Origin: Chitinophagales bacterium
Lineage (GTDB): Bacteria > Bacteroidota > Bacteroidia > Chitinophagales > UBA2359
Assembly (NCBI GenBank): GCA_020628375.1
Contig: JAHDFD010000003.1
Coordinates: forward strand, 1-64,000
DNA length: 64,000 bases
Direction: 5' to 3'
Numbering within the stretch: the stretch's first letter is position 1; every line of letters starts with the position of its first letter. Under the pieces are notes generated by a model. It made no database searches. It was not told where the DNA came from and saw only the letters and a program-made list of their open reading frames with translations. Below, piece after piece: positions 26,532-36,419 of the stretch. Made by a program: the position numbers and the translations under genes.

Positions 26532-28043
26532 ATGAAAAAATTAATTATTCTATTTTTCTTACAACTAAGCACTTTCGGGTGCTTAGTTGCTCAAGAAATT
26601 GATAGCACAGCGATTCAATACTTCAAATTACTAAATTTAGAAGCTAATGAAGGGGTTTTTATTGGTTGTGGTTCAACTGAAAGTGGCTATTTTGCTGTAG
26701 GTTCATCTGCTACGAATCAAGGAGTTAAGTATCTCTCTTTAAAAACCTATAGTTTAGAAGGGCTTTTGTTGGCTGATTTTTCTTTAGATAACGAACTACA
26801 AGGCTATAAACAGGTAGATTATGGACGTTGTATGGTACAACTTTCAGAAACTGACTGGATTTTGGCATATAGTAGAGAAGAAAACAATAATACTCGCCAC
26901 ATTCGAGTAATCCGTTTTAATATGGATGGCGAAGTTTTATGGCAAACAGATTTAGGAGGAACTTATTGGGATAAGGCAAGACAGCTTATTGTAACCAACC
27001 AAAGCAACATTGCTTTGGTTGGAGAAACAAATGTAAATAATTCAGTAAAAAAAGGGTACACCGCTTTGGTAAATGGAGACAATGGAGATATAGTTTGGGA
27101 ACGTATAGAAGATAATCTACCATCTAATGCAAATTCTAATAATACTAATATTGTTGAAATTAATTCTTGTTTTATATTAAGTGGCTCAAAGCAAGTAGAT
27201 GGAGTCTATACCGCAGTAGCGAGGACAATATCAAAAGTTGATGGAAGTATAATCACAGAAAAAGTTTACACTGAAACAGATGGTTGCCGTTTTTTAATAT
27301 ACTCAATACCATACAATAATAGCTTATATTTTTCAACTTGTAATGCAGAGAATGAAATTTACATAAGAGGGAGAGTTGACACATCTCTAAATATATTGAC
27401 AGCAACCGAATATCCATTTGCAGAAACTAAATTACCGCCCTCAATAAAACCAATTATTTACGAAGATGGAAGCTTTGTTAGTTTACACGAATACTACACA
27501 GTTACTGAACAAGGTTTACGTACCCAAATAGAGATGTTTGGTTTAGACCCAGAAGGAGAATTAAGTTTTGTAACCAAAATCTCTACTGATAGCACCAAAG
27601 AGGTTTATGTAAGAGATTTACGTAAAACCCCAGATGGCGGTTATTTAATTGCAGGTTATGAGCATTTCCCATCGCCTCAACGTGGTTGGCTCATCAAAAC
27701 AGATAGCTTAGGCAATTGCTGCGAAGCACCAAATTGTGATAGCATAGGTTATGTAATAGATACCCTTTTTACCAGTAATTTTGATATAACTACGACTCGT
27801 GCTGGTTTACAAGTATTTCCCAATCCAACACAAAAAAACAGTCTTGTAAATATCGTTCTAAATGATAGCCATGATGCTATTGAAAGTAGTCAAATTTTCA
27901 GTATAGATGGTAAAGAATTATTTTTTAGTGCCAATGATAATGCAAACCAAGTATCAACAAGTAATTTAGTTACTGGAATTTATATGCTAAAACTACGTAC
28001 TCGTAAAGGTGTTGTTTATTCAAGGCGGTTGGTAGTCAAATAA
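26532..28043 (+). CDS. T9SS-exported protein with repeat (propeller-like) body
   Basis: A 503-residue secreted protein. Signal peptide about 1-20 (LSTFGCLVAQ). The body has repeated phrases that fit a beta-propeller or quinoprotein-like fold: VRVIRFNMDGEVLWQTDLGG, NGDNGDIVWERI, KTPDGGYLIAGYEHFPSP. The C-terminus (LQVFPNPTQKNSL, then NLVTGIYMLKL and RLVVK) is a type A T9SS sorting domain. It begins seven bases after the truncated T9SS gene, so the two formed an operon. Unlike its neighbour it is intact. Ligand or substrate unknown. Confidence 0.82.
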   Translation: MKKLIILFFLQLSTFGCLVAQEIDSTAIQYFKLLNLEANEGVFIGCGSTESGYFAVGSSATNQGVKYLSLKTYSLEGLLLADFSLDNELQGYKQVDYGRCMVQLSETDWILAYSREENNNTRHIRVIRFNMDGEVLWQTDLGGTYWDKARQLIVTNQSNIALVGETNVNNSVKKGYTALVNGDNGDIVWERIEDNLPSNANSNNTNIVEINSCFILSGSKQVDGVYTAVARTISKVDGSIITEKVYTETDGCRFLIYSIPYNNSLYFSTCNAENEIYIRGRVDTSLNILTATEYPFAETKLPPSIKPIIYEDGSFVSLHEYYTVTEQGLRTQIEMFGLDPEGELSFVTKISTDSTKEVYVRDLRKTPDGGYLIAGYEHFPSPQRGWLIKTDSLGNCCEAPNCDSIGYVIDTLFTSNFDITTTRAGLQVFPNPTQKNSLVNIVLNDSHDAIESSQIFSIDGKELFFSANDNANQVSTSNLVTGIYMLKLRTRKGVVYSRRLVVK

Positions 28044-28544
28044 TACAATTCACAATATATTTATATCAAACACCCCTTTTTCATCAGAAATTGAGGCGTT
28101 TTTGTGTTTTTTATTGAACTTTCAAAATTTCATAAAAACCAAGTGTCGCACGAAGTATAGCCTATACCCACGAAAAACTATTGCGTTAGGGATTGAAAAG
28201 GAAATCCTTTTTTATGACTATAGGAAATAAAGGAGATTGGAATGGAAAGCCCGCTCGAACGCCCAAAAAAATATTTCATTTGAAAATATAGCGTTCATTT
28301 ATCTAAAAAGATTCTCCATGCCTGAGACTACTTCTATCACTTGTAGATTTCGGCAGGCGACTTTTACATTCGCCAAAATGATTGTTCCGAAAGTACAGGA
28401 AACAATAAACGCCATAAGAAAGAGCCTTATTCGTAAACAACCAATAAAGAACAAGCCTTACAATTACCTGAAAGTAACAAAAGGAAAAAATACAAAGTCC
28501 TTAATGCTTAACTTTGTGTTTTTCCTTTTTATCAAAACAAATTA
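28044..28544. other. Gene-free stretch with dispersed-repeat features
   Basis: About 500 bases with no credible gene. It holds GTATAG-C-CTATAC at about 28156-28168, AAAAGGA(aa)TCCTTTT at 28196-28211, the phrase GCGTTAGGGATTG and GGAAAGCCCG typical of a repeat seen between Bacteroidota genes, and near its end an inverted repeat over a promoter box (28484-28527). Confidence 0.55.
28484..28527. promoter_or_regulatory. Inverted repeat overlapping the WbqC promoter box
   Basis: GGAAAAAATACAAAGT is repeated inverted as ACTTTGTGTTTTTCC with one bulge. The arms enclose the TAACTTTG -7 box (28509-28516) for the WbqC-family gene at 28545, so it could be an operator or a folded leader. No -33 TTTG was recognised. 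Confidence 0.5.
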
Positions 28545-29201
28545 ATGAGTCATTCATTGTTGAATACAATAAAAGAAAAGCCCGTTTTAATAGAATCTCA
28601 AAGCTGGGGATCTATCGCTTATTTTTCTATACTGAAAAATGCTAAACAGGTATTTATTGATGGGCATGAGCATTTTGTAAAGGCAAGCTACCGCAACCGT
28701 TATGAAGTATGTGGACCGAACGGTAAACAAACTTTAAGTATTCATTTGGAAAATGGAAGAAATAGAAGAAGGAGTAGCAGAAAGGTAAAGATCTTCTACG
28801 AACACCATTGGCAAAAACTTCATTGGAATACCTTGTGTTCTAATTATCGCCGTTCACCTTATTTTGAATACTACGAAGATGATCTTCAGCATTTATACGA
28901 AACACCAACCGAAAGTCTTTTAGAGTTCAATAAAAAAACCATACAGTTCATCGCAGAACAATTGGAGCTTTCTTTTAATATCGAATATACAGATCGCTAT
29001 ATTCCTGCTTCTGATGAGAACTATTTAGATCTTCGTTCTATACTAAAACCCAATAAGGCTATTCCAGAAGATTTAGCAGCTATTACAACTCAAAAATACC
29101 ATCAGGTTTTTGAAGACAGAAATCCGTTTTTCCCTAATCTCAGCATATTAGATGCGCTTTTTAATTTAGGTCCGAGAACGATTGAGTTAATGAGTTTGTG
29201 A
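28545..29201 (+). CDS. WbqC-family protein
   Basis: A 218-residue cytoplasmic protein of the WbqC-like family (PF08889), often found with cell-surface glycan genes; its biochemical role is not established. Diagnostic stretches are SQSWGSIAYFS, QVFIDGHEHFVKASYRNRYE and LHWNTLCSNYRRSPYFEYY (about residues 15-125), then LLEFNKKTIQFIAEQL and a C-terminal HQVFEDRNPFFPNLSILDAL. Its last codons (GAG TTA ATG AGT TTG TGA) are the start of a simple tandem tract that runs 130 bases past the stop. Confidence 0.9.
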   Translation: MSHSLLNTIKEKPVLIESQSWGSIAYFSILKNAKQVFIDGHEHFVKASYRNRYEVCGPNGKQTLSIHLENGRNRRRSSRKVKIFYEHHWQKLHWNTLCSNYRRSPYFEYYEDDLQHLYETPTESLLEFNKKTIQFIAEQLELSFNIEYTDRYIPASDENYLDLRSILKPNKAIPEDLAAITTQKYHQVFEDRNPFFPNLSILDALFNLGPRTIELMSL

Positions 29202-29305
29202 GTTAATGAGTTAATGAGTTTGTGAGTTAATGAGTTAATGAGTTTGTGAGTTTGTGAGTTTGTGAGTTTATTAATTTATGAGTACGGTAACCGAGCATGG
29301 TCGAG
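29184..29305. repeat. Tandem GAGTTAATGAGTTTGT tract from the WbqC gene end
   Basis: Seven-base units GAGTTAAT and GAGTTTGT alternate repeatedly from the last coding codons through about 29265, then decay. The tract appears to copy the gene's own 3' end. Bases 29306-29362 show nothing else. Confidence 0.85.
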
Positions 29306-29362
29306 GTTGAGTTTGTGAGCTTAATGATAACTAATTGAACTTATACACAAGTTAAATATTGG

Positions 29363-29722
29363 TTATGGTTTGGCATTTTTTCTCGCTTTTGATAATATTT
29401 TTAGAAGCTCAGTGATTTCTAATTTTAAATGATCCAATGAGTCTTTTTGGGCGATTTTTGATTCTTCTAGTATTTCCAACCAAAATAAAGATTCATCGGT
29501 TTCTTCGACAACAATACATAATTTAGAATAAAATTCTCTTTTACTTCTTGCCCTTAGCGCTGCCCTATAATTAGCGGCAACCGAAGTTGCGGAACGTAAA
29601 AGTTGCTTACCGATAATTTTAGCAGAAGCATCAGCATTTAAAGAATTAAACAATTGAATAACTTGTAAAGCAAAATGTTTAGTTCTATATTGTATTAACT
29701 GCCCAAATTCATAGTTGGTCAT
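29363..29722 (-). CDS. Four-helix-bundle protein (S23 / TIGR02436 family)
   Basis: A 119-residue all-helical protein, the usual length of the family. The signature RSATSVAANYRAALRA (about residues 47-62), the preceding IGKQLLRS and the following EETDESLFWLEIL match 23S intervening-sequence-type four-helix bundles. Members include the bAvd accessory proteins of diversity-generating retroelements, but there is no reverse transcriptase or variable repeat here, so this is a free-standing copy of unknown function. A TAACTTTG box lies 36 bases upstream. Confidence 0.9.
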   Translation of the reverse strand: MTNYEFGQLIQYRTKHFALQVIQLFNSLNADASAKIIGKQLLRSATSVAANYRAALRARSKREFYSKLCIVVEETDESLFWLEILEESKIAQKDSLDHLKLEITELLKILSKARKNAKP

Positions 29723-29757
29723 GGTAGGTGATATTATAAATTTACAAAATGGTTGTG

Positions 29758-29765
29758 CAAAGTTA
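29758..29765 (-). promoter_or_regulatory. TAACTTTG -7 box of the four-helix-bundle gene
   Basis: Perfect TAnnTTTG match on the minus strand with a predicted leader of about 30 bases. No -33 element is obvious. Next to it (29768-29803) a nine-base CTTAAACTC tract repeats four times. Confidence 0.5.
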
Positions 29766-29808
29766 CTTAAAACTCTTAAACTCTTAAACTCTTAAACTCT
29801 TAAACCAA

Positions 29809-31026
29809 TCAAAACCTTGAACTAAGCAATAAATCCAAATTAGTTGTCTTAATATTAAACCTTTTACCTAAAAACTGATTTGTGAGCTTGCCTTTATACA
29901 AATAAGCTCCATTTCTTGTTCCAAAGCTACTATATAAGTAATCGTCAAAATCACGGTATTTTAAAGCTTCTAACAAAATACTAGTAATCACATTACTAAA
30001 TGCACGAGTTGCCGTCCTGGACACTCTTGATGCTATATTAGGCACACAATAATGAAAAACACCATGCTTTTGGAAAATAGGTTTATCATGAGTTGTTAAT
30101 TCTGACGTTTCAAAACAACCACCCTGATCGATACTTACATCTATGATCAAAGAACCATCCTGCATTTGCTCTATCATTTCTTCATGAACGACACAAGGCG
30201 AAGAACCTGTTTCAGAATGAATAGCACCAATAGCAACATCGGTGGTTCGCAATTCTCTCAATAAAGAATCTGGATTAATAACGGAAGTATAAATTCTATT
30301 GCCGATATTATTTTGTAAGCGCATTAATTTATATAAAGCATTATCAAAAATACGTACTTCAGCTCCTAATGCCAATGCCGCACGCGCGGCATATTCTCCC
30401 ACAACACCTGCTCCTAATATGGTAATCTTAGCCGGAGGAACAGATGAAACGCCACCTAGCAGAATGCCTTTTCCTCCATTGATATTGCTTAAAAATTGTG
30501 CTGCAATCTGAATAGAAGCCGTACCGGCAATTTCACTCAAAATGCGCACTACCGGAAACGATCCTGAATTATCGCGTAAATACTCATAAGCAAAAGCCGT
30601 TACCCCTTTTTCCATCATACTGCTTAAATGCTCAGGACTTAAGGTAGGTAAGTGAATGGGTGAAAAGATCAATTGTTCATGTTTCAATAAATTAACCTCT
30701 TCTCCGGTAAGTGGGGCAACCTTTAAGATAATGTGGGCCTCAAATACCTGCTCAATCGAATGGACCACCTCAGCTCCAGCTTCTGAATATTCTATATCCT
30801 TGAAATTGGCTCCTTCTCCAGCTCCCCCCTGAATAACAACCCGATGACCATTATTGGTTAAAAGTCTTACAGAGCTTGGAGATAAAGCGCATCTTTTTTC
30901 CTGAAAAGAGCTTTCAAGCGGAACACCAATAAATAGTTTTCCTTTCTTAGGCATAGTTTTCAGCGTTTTCGGCTGAGTTTCTAATGCAAAATCTGTTGCA
31001 TACCGTGATCCGCCCTGTCCTTCCAT
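29809..31026 (-). CDS. ald: Alanine dehydrogenase
   Basis: NAD-dependent enzyme that interconverts L-alanine with pyruvate and ammonia in the cytoplasm. The 405 residues include an N-terminal extension of about 30 residues before the usual start region KLFIGVPLESSFQEKRCALS. The NAD-binding glycine motif ITILGAGVVGEYAARAALAL (about 205-225) and catalytic-region phrases IHLPTLSPEHL and YEYLRDNSGSFPVVR are visible, and the C-terminal VPNIASRVSRTAT is typical. Members of this branch have been called alanine dehydrogenase/PNT family; transhydrogenase alpha is excluded by length. tsaE lies 60 bases upstream in the same direction. Confidence 0.9.
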   Translation of the reverse strand: MEGQGGSRYATDFALETQPKTLKTMPKKGKLFIGVPLESSFQEKRCALSPSSVRLLTNNGHRVVIQGGAGEGANFKDIEYSEAGAEVVHSIEQVFEAHIILKVAPLTGEEVNLLKHEQLIFSPIHLPTLSPEHLSSMMEKGVTAFAYEYLRDNSGSFPVVRILSEIAGTASIQIAAQFLSNINGGKGILLGGVSSVPPAKITILGAGVVGEYAARAALALGAEVRIFDNALYKLMRLQNNIGNRIYTSVINPDSLLRELRTTDVAIGAIHSETGSSPCVVHEEMIEQMQDGSLIIDVSIDQGGCFETSELTTHDKPIFQKHGVFHYCVPNIASRVSRTATRAFSNVITSILLEALKYRDFDDYLYSSFGTRNGAYLYKGKLTNQFLGKRFNIKTTNLDLLLSSRF

Positions 31027-31056
31027 TTCTGATTAATTTTATGAGTATTATTGTTA

Positions 31057-31064
31057 CAAATTTA
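31057..31064 (-). promoter_or_regulatory. TAAATTTG -7 box of ald
   Basis: TAnnTTTG match 31 bases before the ald start codon. It implies that ald can be transcribed apart from tsaE. Confidence 0.4.
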
Positions 31065-31086
31065 AGCTATATCACGCGGCTTTTAT

Positions 31087-31503
31087 TCAACAATTTTCAA
31101 AACAAAACTTTCGCGATCCATCTGCCTGAGTTTCAATACTTACAAATGTATATTTATCCAATTCTGCTACCACAAGATCTGCCCATTCAATAAAAATATA
31201 AGTATTTTCTTCAAAGTATTCCCAGAAACCTATATCAAGAATTTCTTCATAATCTTTCATTCTGTAAAGGTCAAAATGAAAAATGCTATAATTGCTTGAC
31301 ACATATTCATTTACTATAGAGTAAGTCGGACTGGTAACTTCATCATTACTACCAATGGCTTGAGAAAGGTATTTGATAAAAGTTGTTTTTCCTGCTCCTA
31401 AACTTCCTTTAAAAACAAAAATGCTGCGTTCTTCGGCAAAATCCAATAGTGATTTGGCAAGCTGTGGTAATTCGTCAATTGACCGAATAATGTGTTCTTG
31501 CAT
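31087..31503 (-). CDS. tsaE: tRNA t6A ATPase subunit TsaE
   Basis: Small P-loop ATPase of the TsaBDE complex that makes the universal t6A37 modification of ANN-decoding tRNAs. At 138 residues it has the family length. The Walker A is GSLGAGKTT (33-41), followed by TSPTYSIVNEY (about 58-68) and the conserved FHFDLYRMKD region (about 75-85) and an IEWAD segment. It sits six bases downstream of tamB in the same direction; tsaD lies divergently on the other side of tamB. Confidence 0.95.
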   Translation of the reverse strand: MQEHIIRSIDELPQLAKSLLDFAEERSIFVFKGSLGAGKTTFIKYLSQAIGSNDEVTSPTYSIVNEYVSSNYSIFHFDLYRMKDYEEILDIGFWEYFEENTYIFIEWADLVVAELDKYTFVSIETQADGSRKFCFENC

Positions 31504-31509
31504 GGAATA

Positions 31510-34500
31510 TTATTTTTTCTGCTGTTTTTTCTTTTGCTTTTTCTCTTTCCTCAATTTTCTTCTGTTCTTAAGAATTCTGACAAGGTCTTTCATATTGTCA
31601 AAATCTTCAGTAACAAACAAACTGACCCCCGTTTTATTATAACGACCGGTAAAGATATCAGAATCTGTTTTTGCAAATAGTTTTACACGATAAAATCCAT
31701 CAGGAGTAATTTTATACTGAACAACGAAATCGCCTGCCAAAGCTACATTATCGTAACTATCATCAGCTGTTTCTCCCAAATCGAAATTACCACCCAGATC
31801 AATGATTACCCGATTGTTGAATAACTTCTGTCGATAGGTTAACTCTATTTCGTTTCTGTTATACAGTGTATTTTCAAGGTCGGTGGCATTAGCCGAATAA
31901 TCAGCACTATAATTCCGCCAATTCACGCCCCATTCACTATTCGGGATCAATTCACCAATGGTTTCAGAAAGCAAAGTACTGAACTGATTCGATAAAAATT
32001 CACTCATGGTTGTAGAAACGCTCGAAGTCAAATATTCATTTCCAAAAAGATCGGTATTAGCCGGTAAGAATTTATTGAAAACCATAAGTCCGAAAACCTG
32101 TTTATTCAGTTCATTTTTATCTACATCATTATTGATCTGATCGAGTCGTTGTCTTGCAGTCGAGTTGGCTGAGTTGAATGATGTTTCAGGAACGTCGATA
32201 AAAAAGTCGATTTCCGGAGCAGCTAATTCCCCACTAAGGTTCAGATATAATTCTACCGGAACACGTTGGCGTAATTCATTATCTTCTTCAGTATTCACTG
32301 TTTCAACCAATTCGTATAAACTTGTTTTAAAGCGATATGCCGTTGCAATATCCAGTTTTGCTTTGTATGGATCACCATAGAAATTAATAGTACTACCCTG
32401 CTTTATATCGAAGCGCTTATTAATTACATTTTGCATGGTGAATAAATAATCTCCTTCTGAAATCACATATTCGCCATAAATATCGAATATATCAGACCTT
32501 GAATCGTAGTCCATTTGTATATTTCCCATGCCATTGGCTTTAATAATATCACCTGCCTGATAATCGAATATTAATTGTAATTCTGCCAAAGGTGTTAATT
32601 CAAAATCCATATCGATCTGAAACTCAAATGGCTTAGGAGCTTCTTCAATTACGACACTAGTTGTATCTTTCACCACAAAAGAATAAACGGTATTTTCGGC
32701 TACACCATAATCATCGCTAAGTGGTAAATACAACTTGGTATTCTCAAGCGTTTCCAGATTCAGATACATATAAATATCATTGATCGGACCATCGAAGATC
32801 ATGAAACCTGCTCCTAAAGCTGTTCCGTAGTATAATTGATCGCTTGCTGTTTCTCGTTTAGTGTCTAATAATAAAAACTGATCGGTGGTTATATCTACAG
32901 AAACTGCAAGATCTTGAAAGTTCGCCAGATCAAAGGTTCCATTCAGCTCTGCTACATTATTGAATTTATCCCGTAAAATAAGTTCTTCGAGATATAATTC
33001 ATTGTCTTCAAAAACCACATATTCGTCTTCAACAGTATAACTTGTATTTAATAGTTTAATCGTTGTTTTTACATCCTGAACAAATAATTCTCCATTCAAT
33101 TTTGGTGCTTTGGCGGCTCCTGAAACCCTAACGCTACCACGGGCAAAACCTTCGGTATCATATATTTCTCCACCTAGAAAGGTTTCGATAAATTCCAAGG
33201 AGAATTGTGCTACATCTGCTTCAACGAACAAGGCTTTATATTCGGGTGCATCCAAATCATAATATCCTTTGGCGGAAGCATTGTATAATTCACTTTCAAC
33301 AAGTGCCGTCAAATTAATCTTATTTATTCCTGGTTCTTTTATGGCTTCAGCGGTAATGGTTCCCATATCTTGTCCTAAAAGAATTGCATCGGTAATAGCA
33401 ATATCACCTGTTAGCAGTGGCTTTTTAAGAAAGTTCTTTACCTCCACTTTTCCATTTAATGTTCCAGCAGCTTTTAATTCTTCATTAATTGCTGCCATTT
33501 CCAGATATTCTTTCAGGTTAATATCATTGAAAACTACTTCAGCCCAGGTTGTTTCTTCTTTCGGTTCACTCGTTAAGCGAAAATATTGATCCTGAAAAGT
33601 CAAGTCCCAATCCTGCAATGAATAATCATCCCAATTTTTGAAATACATTTCTTCTTGACTCATACGCCAATCCTGTCCAGCAACGACCAACAACATACTA
33701 TCCATTTGCACTGAAAGTCTGGCATCTTTTACTACAGCCAAACCGTGAGCGTCCAAACGATTGAAAGCGGTATCGGCATTAGCTGTTAAATGCAAATCGA
33801 GTGTATCAGAATGAACAAAACCAGCCAGTTTTATAAGTGGAACGGCAAAATTATCTTTTCTAACTGTATCAACATCTAACTGAAACAATAGCTCTTCTTC
33901 ATCTGAAAGGGCATCTAGTTCTATATCTTTTACTTCAACACCATCATAATTCACTGCCGGAATACTAGCATTCAAATTCAGGTAACGCGATCGGTTATTG
34001 AACGAGCCTTTGATCTTACCACCTTCAACTGTTTCTAATTTTGGTAAGAAAAGCTGTGTAATATTCGTCGTTTTTTTAAGCCTTATATCAAAATCGATTG
34101 CCAGATCACGCGTTGCCAGCGTATCGTCATATTGAATATTATAAGGAAAATAATTGGTCAAGTATTCTTTAAAAGTATTGCTTAAATTCCTGAAGCTGAA
34201 GTTGCCTTTCAGTCCTATGTCTGCAACGTCGGAAACTATCGCAAAATTCCTTCCTTTTTCGTTTTGAATTGAAACGATACGAGCAGTAGCGATCGGATAA
34301 ATTTTTCCATCTTTTTCTATGCTAATATCTTCTAACATTGCCGAACCCTGAAAGTCGTCGATATCTGTTCCTTCTATATTAAAATCGGATTTAAAGGAAA
34401 GAATATAAGGGTTTGGCGCTAAATTCAGCTTTTGAAGATCTAGCCTTACCACTTGTGTATCGAATTTGAATTGCGGCTTTTCTCTTGCCAGATCTACTAC

Positions 34501-36345
34501 TCCGGAAAAATTAAGATTTACATCTTCTTGTTCTATACTGAAATCTCCATTGAATAATTGCTTATCCAATCTACCATCAATTTTAACATCCCGATACGAA
34601 TACCCATTAAAATCGAATGATTGAATTGTTCCTTTCATATCTGCTTTGGCTGAAGAAAAACTCAGACCACTACCATTGATACGCGTATCGAAGGTGATAT
34701 TACCGAGTGTTTGCTCCTGACCTAAAAATGTTCCCAATTCAAAATCACGAACACTCAAATTACCGGAATAGGTAGCATTATCCATTCCTTTGATCTTCAT
34801 ATTCAAATCGGTAACAGCACTACCTAAGTCAGTTTCTAATTCTCCCCTTGCAACAAAATCGCTGATGAATCCTAAGAAGTTACCTGAGAAATCAATTCGT
34901 CCCAATTTTTTGGTATTATCAGGAAAGCTAACTTCAGGCAAAATCGCGATTACATCATCAATGTGTGTATATAATCGGTCAACATCAAAGTCTATGAATG
35001 TCGTATTGATATCTGGTAAACCTTTCAATTTAAAATCGCCTGCAAAGAAACTTTCATCAGATTTTATTTTGATCTTCTTACCTTTTAAATTATCAATTGT
35101 ACCGTAAATCCTTCCTTCTATTTGAGCTTTCTTGAAACGATCGAACCTGCTTGCCACTTTGTTCTCAGAAAAATATGGTACGAAATATTCAATGTCTTTT
35201 ATGTCAAGAATAGAATTACTGAGTTTAATGTCCTGAAAAACTTTATCTTCAAAATTCAGAAAATCTTCAAAACTTTTAAACTTCATTGTGTAACTATTCC
35301 CCAGCTTACTATTCGGCGTTTCGAGTGTCAACTGTTCAATATTTACTTTATTCTTATTCATAAAGAAATTTCCTGATAAGCGATTAACAGTAAAACCTGA
35401 AATTTCCGTCAAATTGATCTTTTCAATTTTTCCGCTTATAGTATCTCCGATATAAGAAGCATTATCCGCTATTAAATTAATATCACTTACTTCCATATTT
35501 TCCCAATCGATATAACCCGAATTTGTGTATTTCGGTGATGCTCCCTGTAAAGTGAATAATCCATCAATTAATTGCAGATCGGCGACTTTCAGATCTATTC
35601 CTAAATCGGGAAGAAAGGTAAGTGTTGTATCATTATCCTCGTCATCATCTTCATCATCAATTGGATAGGTGATCAAATTCACCAATGGTTCTTTAACATG
35701 TAAATATTTGGCTTCAACCAGAGCCTCATCAAAATTTATATTATTGGTTTCAATAGCTAGTTCAGGAACTTTAACATGCAGGTCGAGGTATTGCCATTCA
35801 TCGTTCATGGCAAAGTGTGTATTCGATAATACTATTTTATCAAGATCAAAATCAAAAGGCTGGGTTTCTTTTTCTTCTTTAACGATTTCATTATTACCCT
35901 CATTTTTAAAGGCATCGAGTGCAAATTGGTAATTGAAAGTTGAGTCGTTGATGGCGTTCAAATTAATATAGGCACCATCAATAAGAATATCGTTGATATG
36001 TAGCTTATTCTTAAAAAGACCAAGTTCTTTTACATCAATTTTCAGCTGCTTAGTGAAAAGGAGTGTGTCTTCTTGTTCATCACGAATCAGAAAATTTTCG
36101 AGATACAGATCATTGTAAATATCGACCTTGATATCAGAAGCACTTACTTCTGTTCCCAATTGATCGGATAAATAGTCTATTCCCTGCCAGGCTATTTGAG
36201 TTTGAACGAAGGGGAATTTCAGAGAAAATAAAGACAAAAGCGTTAGTAAGAAAAGTAGTATGCCAATGAAAGCCAATATTTTTCGCTTTCGCTTTAAGGG
36301 CTTTTCCACCTTAGCATTTTCTATGTCTCTTTTATCTTCTTCCAA
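31510..36345 (-). CDS. tamB: TamB-like translocation/assembly protein
   Basis: A 1611-residue envelope protein of the TamB/AsmA-like family. An N-terminal signal anchor (about 24-47, ILAFIGILLFLLTLLSLFSL) leads to a very long beta-strand repeat region expected to form an extended hydrophobic groove across the periplasm, and a C-terminal TamB (DUF490) domain at about 1180-1600 (ANGMGNIQMDYDSRSDIF, then GEYVISEGDYLFTMQN). TamB proteins are linked to outer-membrane protein insertion and to anterograde phospholipid transport. Bacteroidota forms are long like this one. Divergent from tsaD; tsaE follows directly. Confidence 0.92.
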   Translation of the reverse strand: MEEDKRDIENAKVEKPLKRKRKILAFIGILLFLLTLLSLFSLKFPFVQTQIAWQGIDYLSDQLGTEVSASDIKVDIYNDLYLENFLIRDEQEDTLLFTKQLKIDVKELGLFKNKLHINDILIDGAYINLNAINDSTFNYQFALDAFKNEGNNEIVKEEKETQPFDFDLDKIVLSNTHFAMNDEWQYLDLHVKVPELAIETNNINFDEALVEAKYLHVKEPLVNLITYPIDDEDDDEDNDTTLTFLPDLGIDLKVADLQLIDGLFTLQGASPKYTNSGYIDWENMEVSDINLIADNASYIGDTISGKIEKINLTEISGFTVNRLSGNFFMNKNKVNIEQLTLETPNSKLGNSYTMKFKSFEDFLNFEDKVFQDIKLSNSILDIKDIEYFVPYFSENKVASRFDRFKKAQIEGRIYGTIDNLKGKKIKIKSDESFFAGDFKLKGLPDINTTFIDFDVDRLYTHIDDVIAILPEVSFPDNTKKLGRIDFSGNFLGFISDFVARGELETDLGSAVTDLNMKIKGMDNATYSGNLSVRDFELGTFLGQEQTLGNITFDTRINGSGLSFSSAKADMKGTIQSFDFNGYSYRDVKIDGRLDKQLFNGDFSIEQEDVNLNFSGVVDLAREKPQFKFDTQVVRLDLQKLNLAPNPYILSFKSDFNIEGTDIDDFQGSAMLEDISIEKDGKIYPIATARIVSIQNEKGRNFAIVSDVADIGLKGNFSFRNLSNTFKEYLTNYFPYNIQYDDTLATRDLAIDFDIRLKKTTNITQLFLPKLETVEGGKIKGSFNNRSRYLNLNASIPAVNYDGVEVKDIELDALSDEEELLFQLDVDTVRKDNFAVPLIKLAGFVHSDTLDLHLTANADTAFNRLDAHGLAVVKDARLSVQMDSMLLVVAGQDWRMSQEEMYFKNWDDYSLQDWDLTFQDQYFRLTSEPKEETTWAEVVFNDINLKEYLEMAAINEELKAAGTLNGKVEVKNFLKKPLLTGDIAITDAILLGQDMGTITAEAIKEPGINKINLTALVESELYNASAKGYYDLDAPEYKALFVEADVAQFSLEFIETFLGGEIYDTEGFARGSVRVSGAAKAPKLNGELFVQDVKTTIKLLNTSYTVEDEYVVFEDNELYLEELILRDKFNNVAELNGTFDLANFQDLAVSVDITTDQFLLLDTKRETASDQLYYGTALGAGFMIFDGPINDIYMYLNLETLENTKLYLPLSDDYGVAENTVYSFVVKDTTSVVIEEAPKPFEFQIDMDFELTPLAELQLIFDYQAGDIIKANGMGNIQMDYDSRSDIFDIYGEYVISEGDYLFTMQNVINKRFDIKQGSTINFYGDPYKAKLDIATAYRFKTSLYELVETVNTEEDNELRQRVPVELYLNLSGELAAPEIDFFIDVPETSFNSANSTARQRLDQINNDVDKNELNKQVFGLMVFNKFLPANTDLFGNEYLTSSVSTTMSEFLSNQFSTLLSETIGELIPNSEWGVNWRNYSADYSANATDLENTLYNRNEIELTYRQKLFNNRVIIDLGGNFDLGETADDSYDNVALAGDFVVQYKITPDGFYRVKLFAKTDSDIFTGRYNKTGVSLFVTEDFDNMKDLVRILKNRRKLRKEKKQKKKQQKK

Positions 36346-36385
36346 AGCAAACTAAAGGATAAACCAAATTTTATCTGTTATTGAC

Positions 36386-36393
36386 AAAGTTAG
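36386..36393 (-). promoter_or_regulatory. TAACTTTG -7 box of tamB
   Basis: Perfect TAnnTTTG match 41 bases before the tamB start codon, in the 86-base gap shared with tsaD. No -33 element recognised. Confidence 0.5.
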
Positions 36394-36419
36394 ATGCCTT
36401 TAGTTAATAATGGCTTGTT

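Noticed and set aside
28237-28545. Open frame of 102 residues ahead of the WbqC gene
   Set aside because: It runs through intergenic repeat features and a promoter box, has no domain or signal and an uneven composition, so it is probably chance.
29184-29305. CRISPR-like array
   Set aside because: The units are 7-8 bases without spacers of fixed length; it is a simple tandem tract, and no cas genes are present.
29363-29722. Diversity-generating retroelement accessory protein
   Set aside because: The four-helix protein resembles bAvd, but there is no reverse transcriptase, template repeat or variable repeat nearby.
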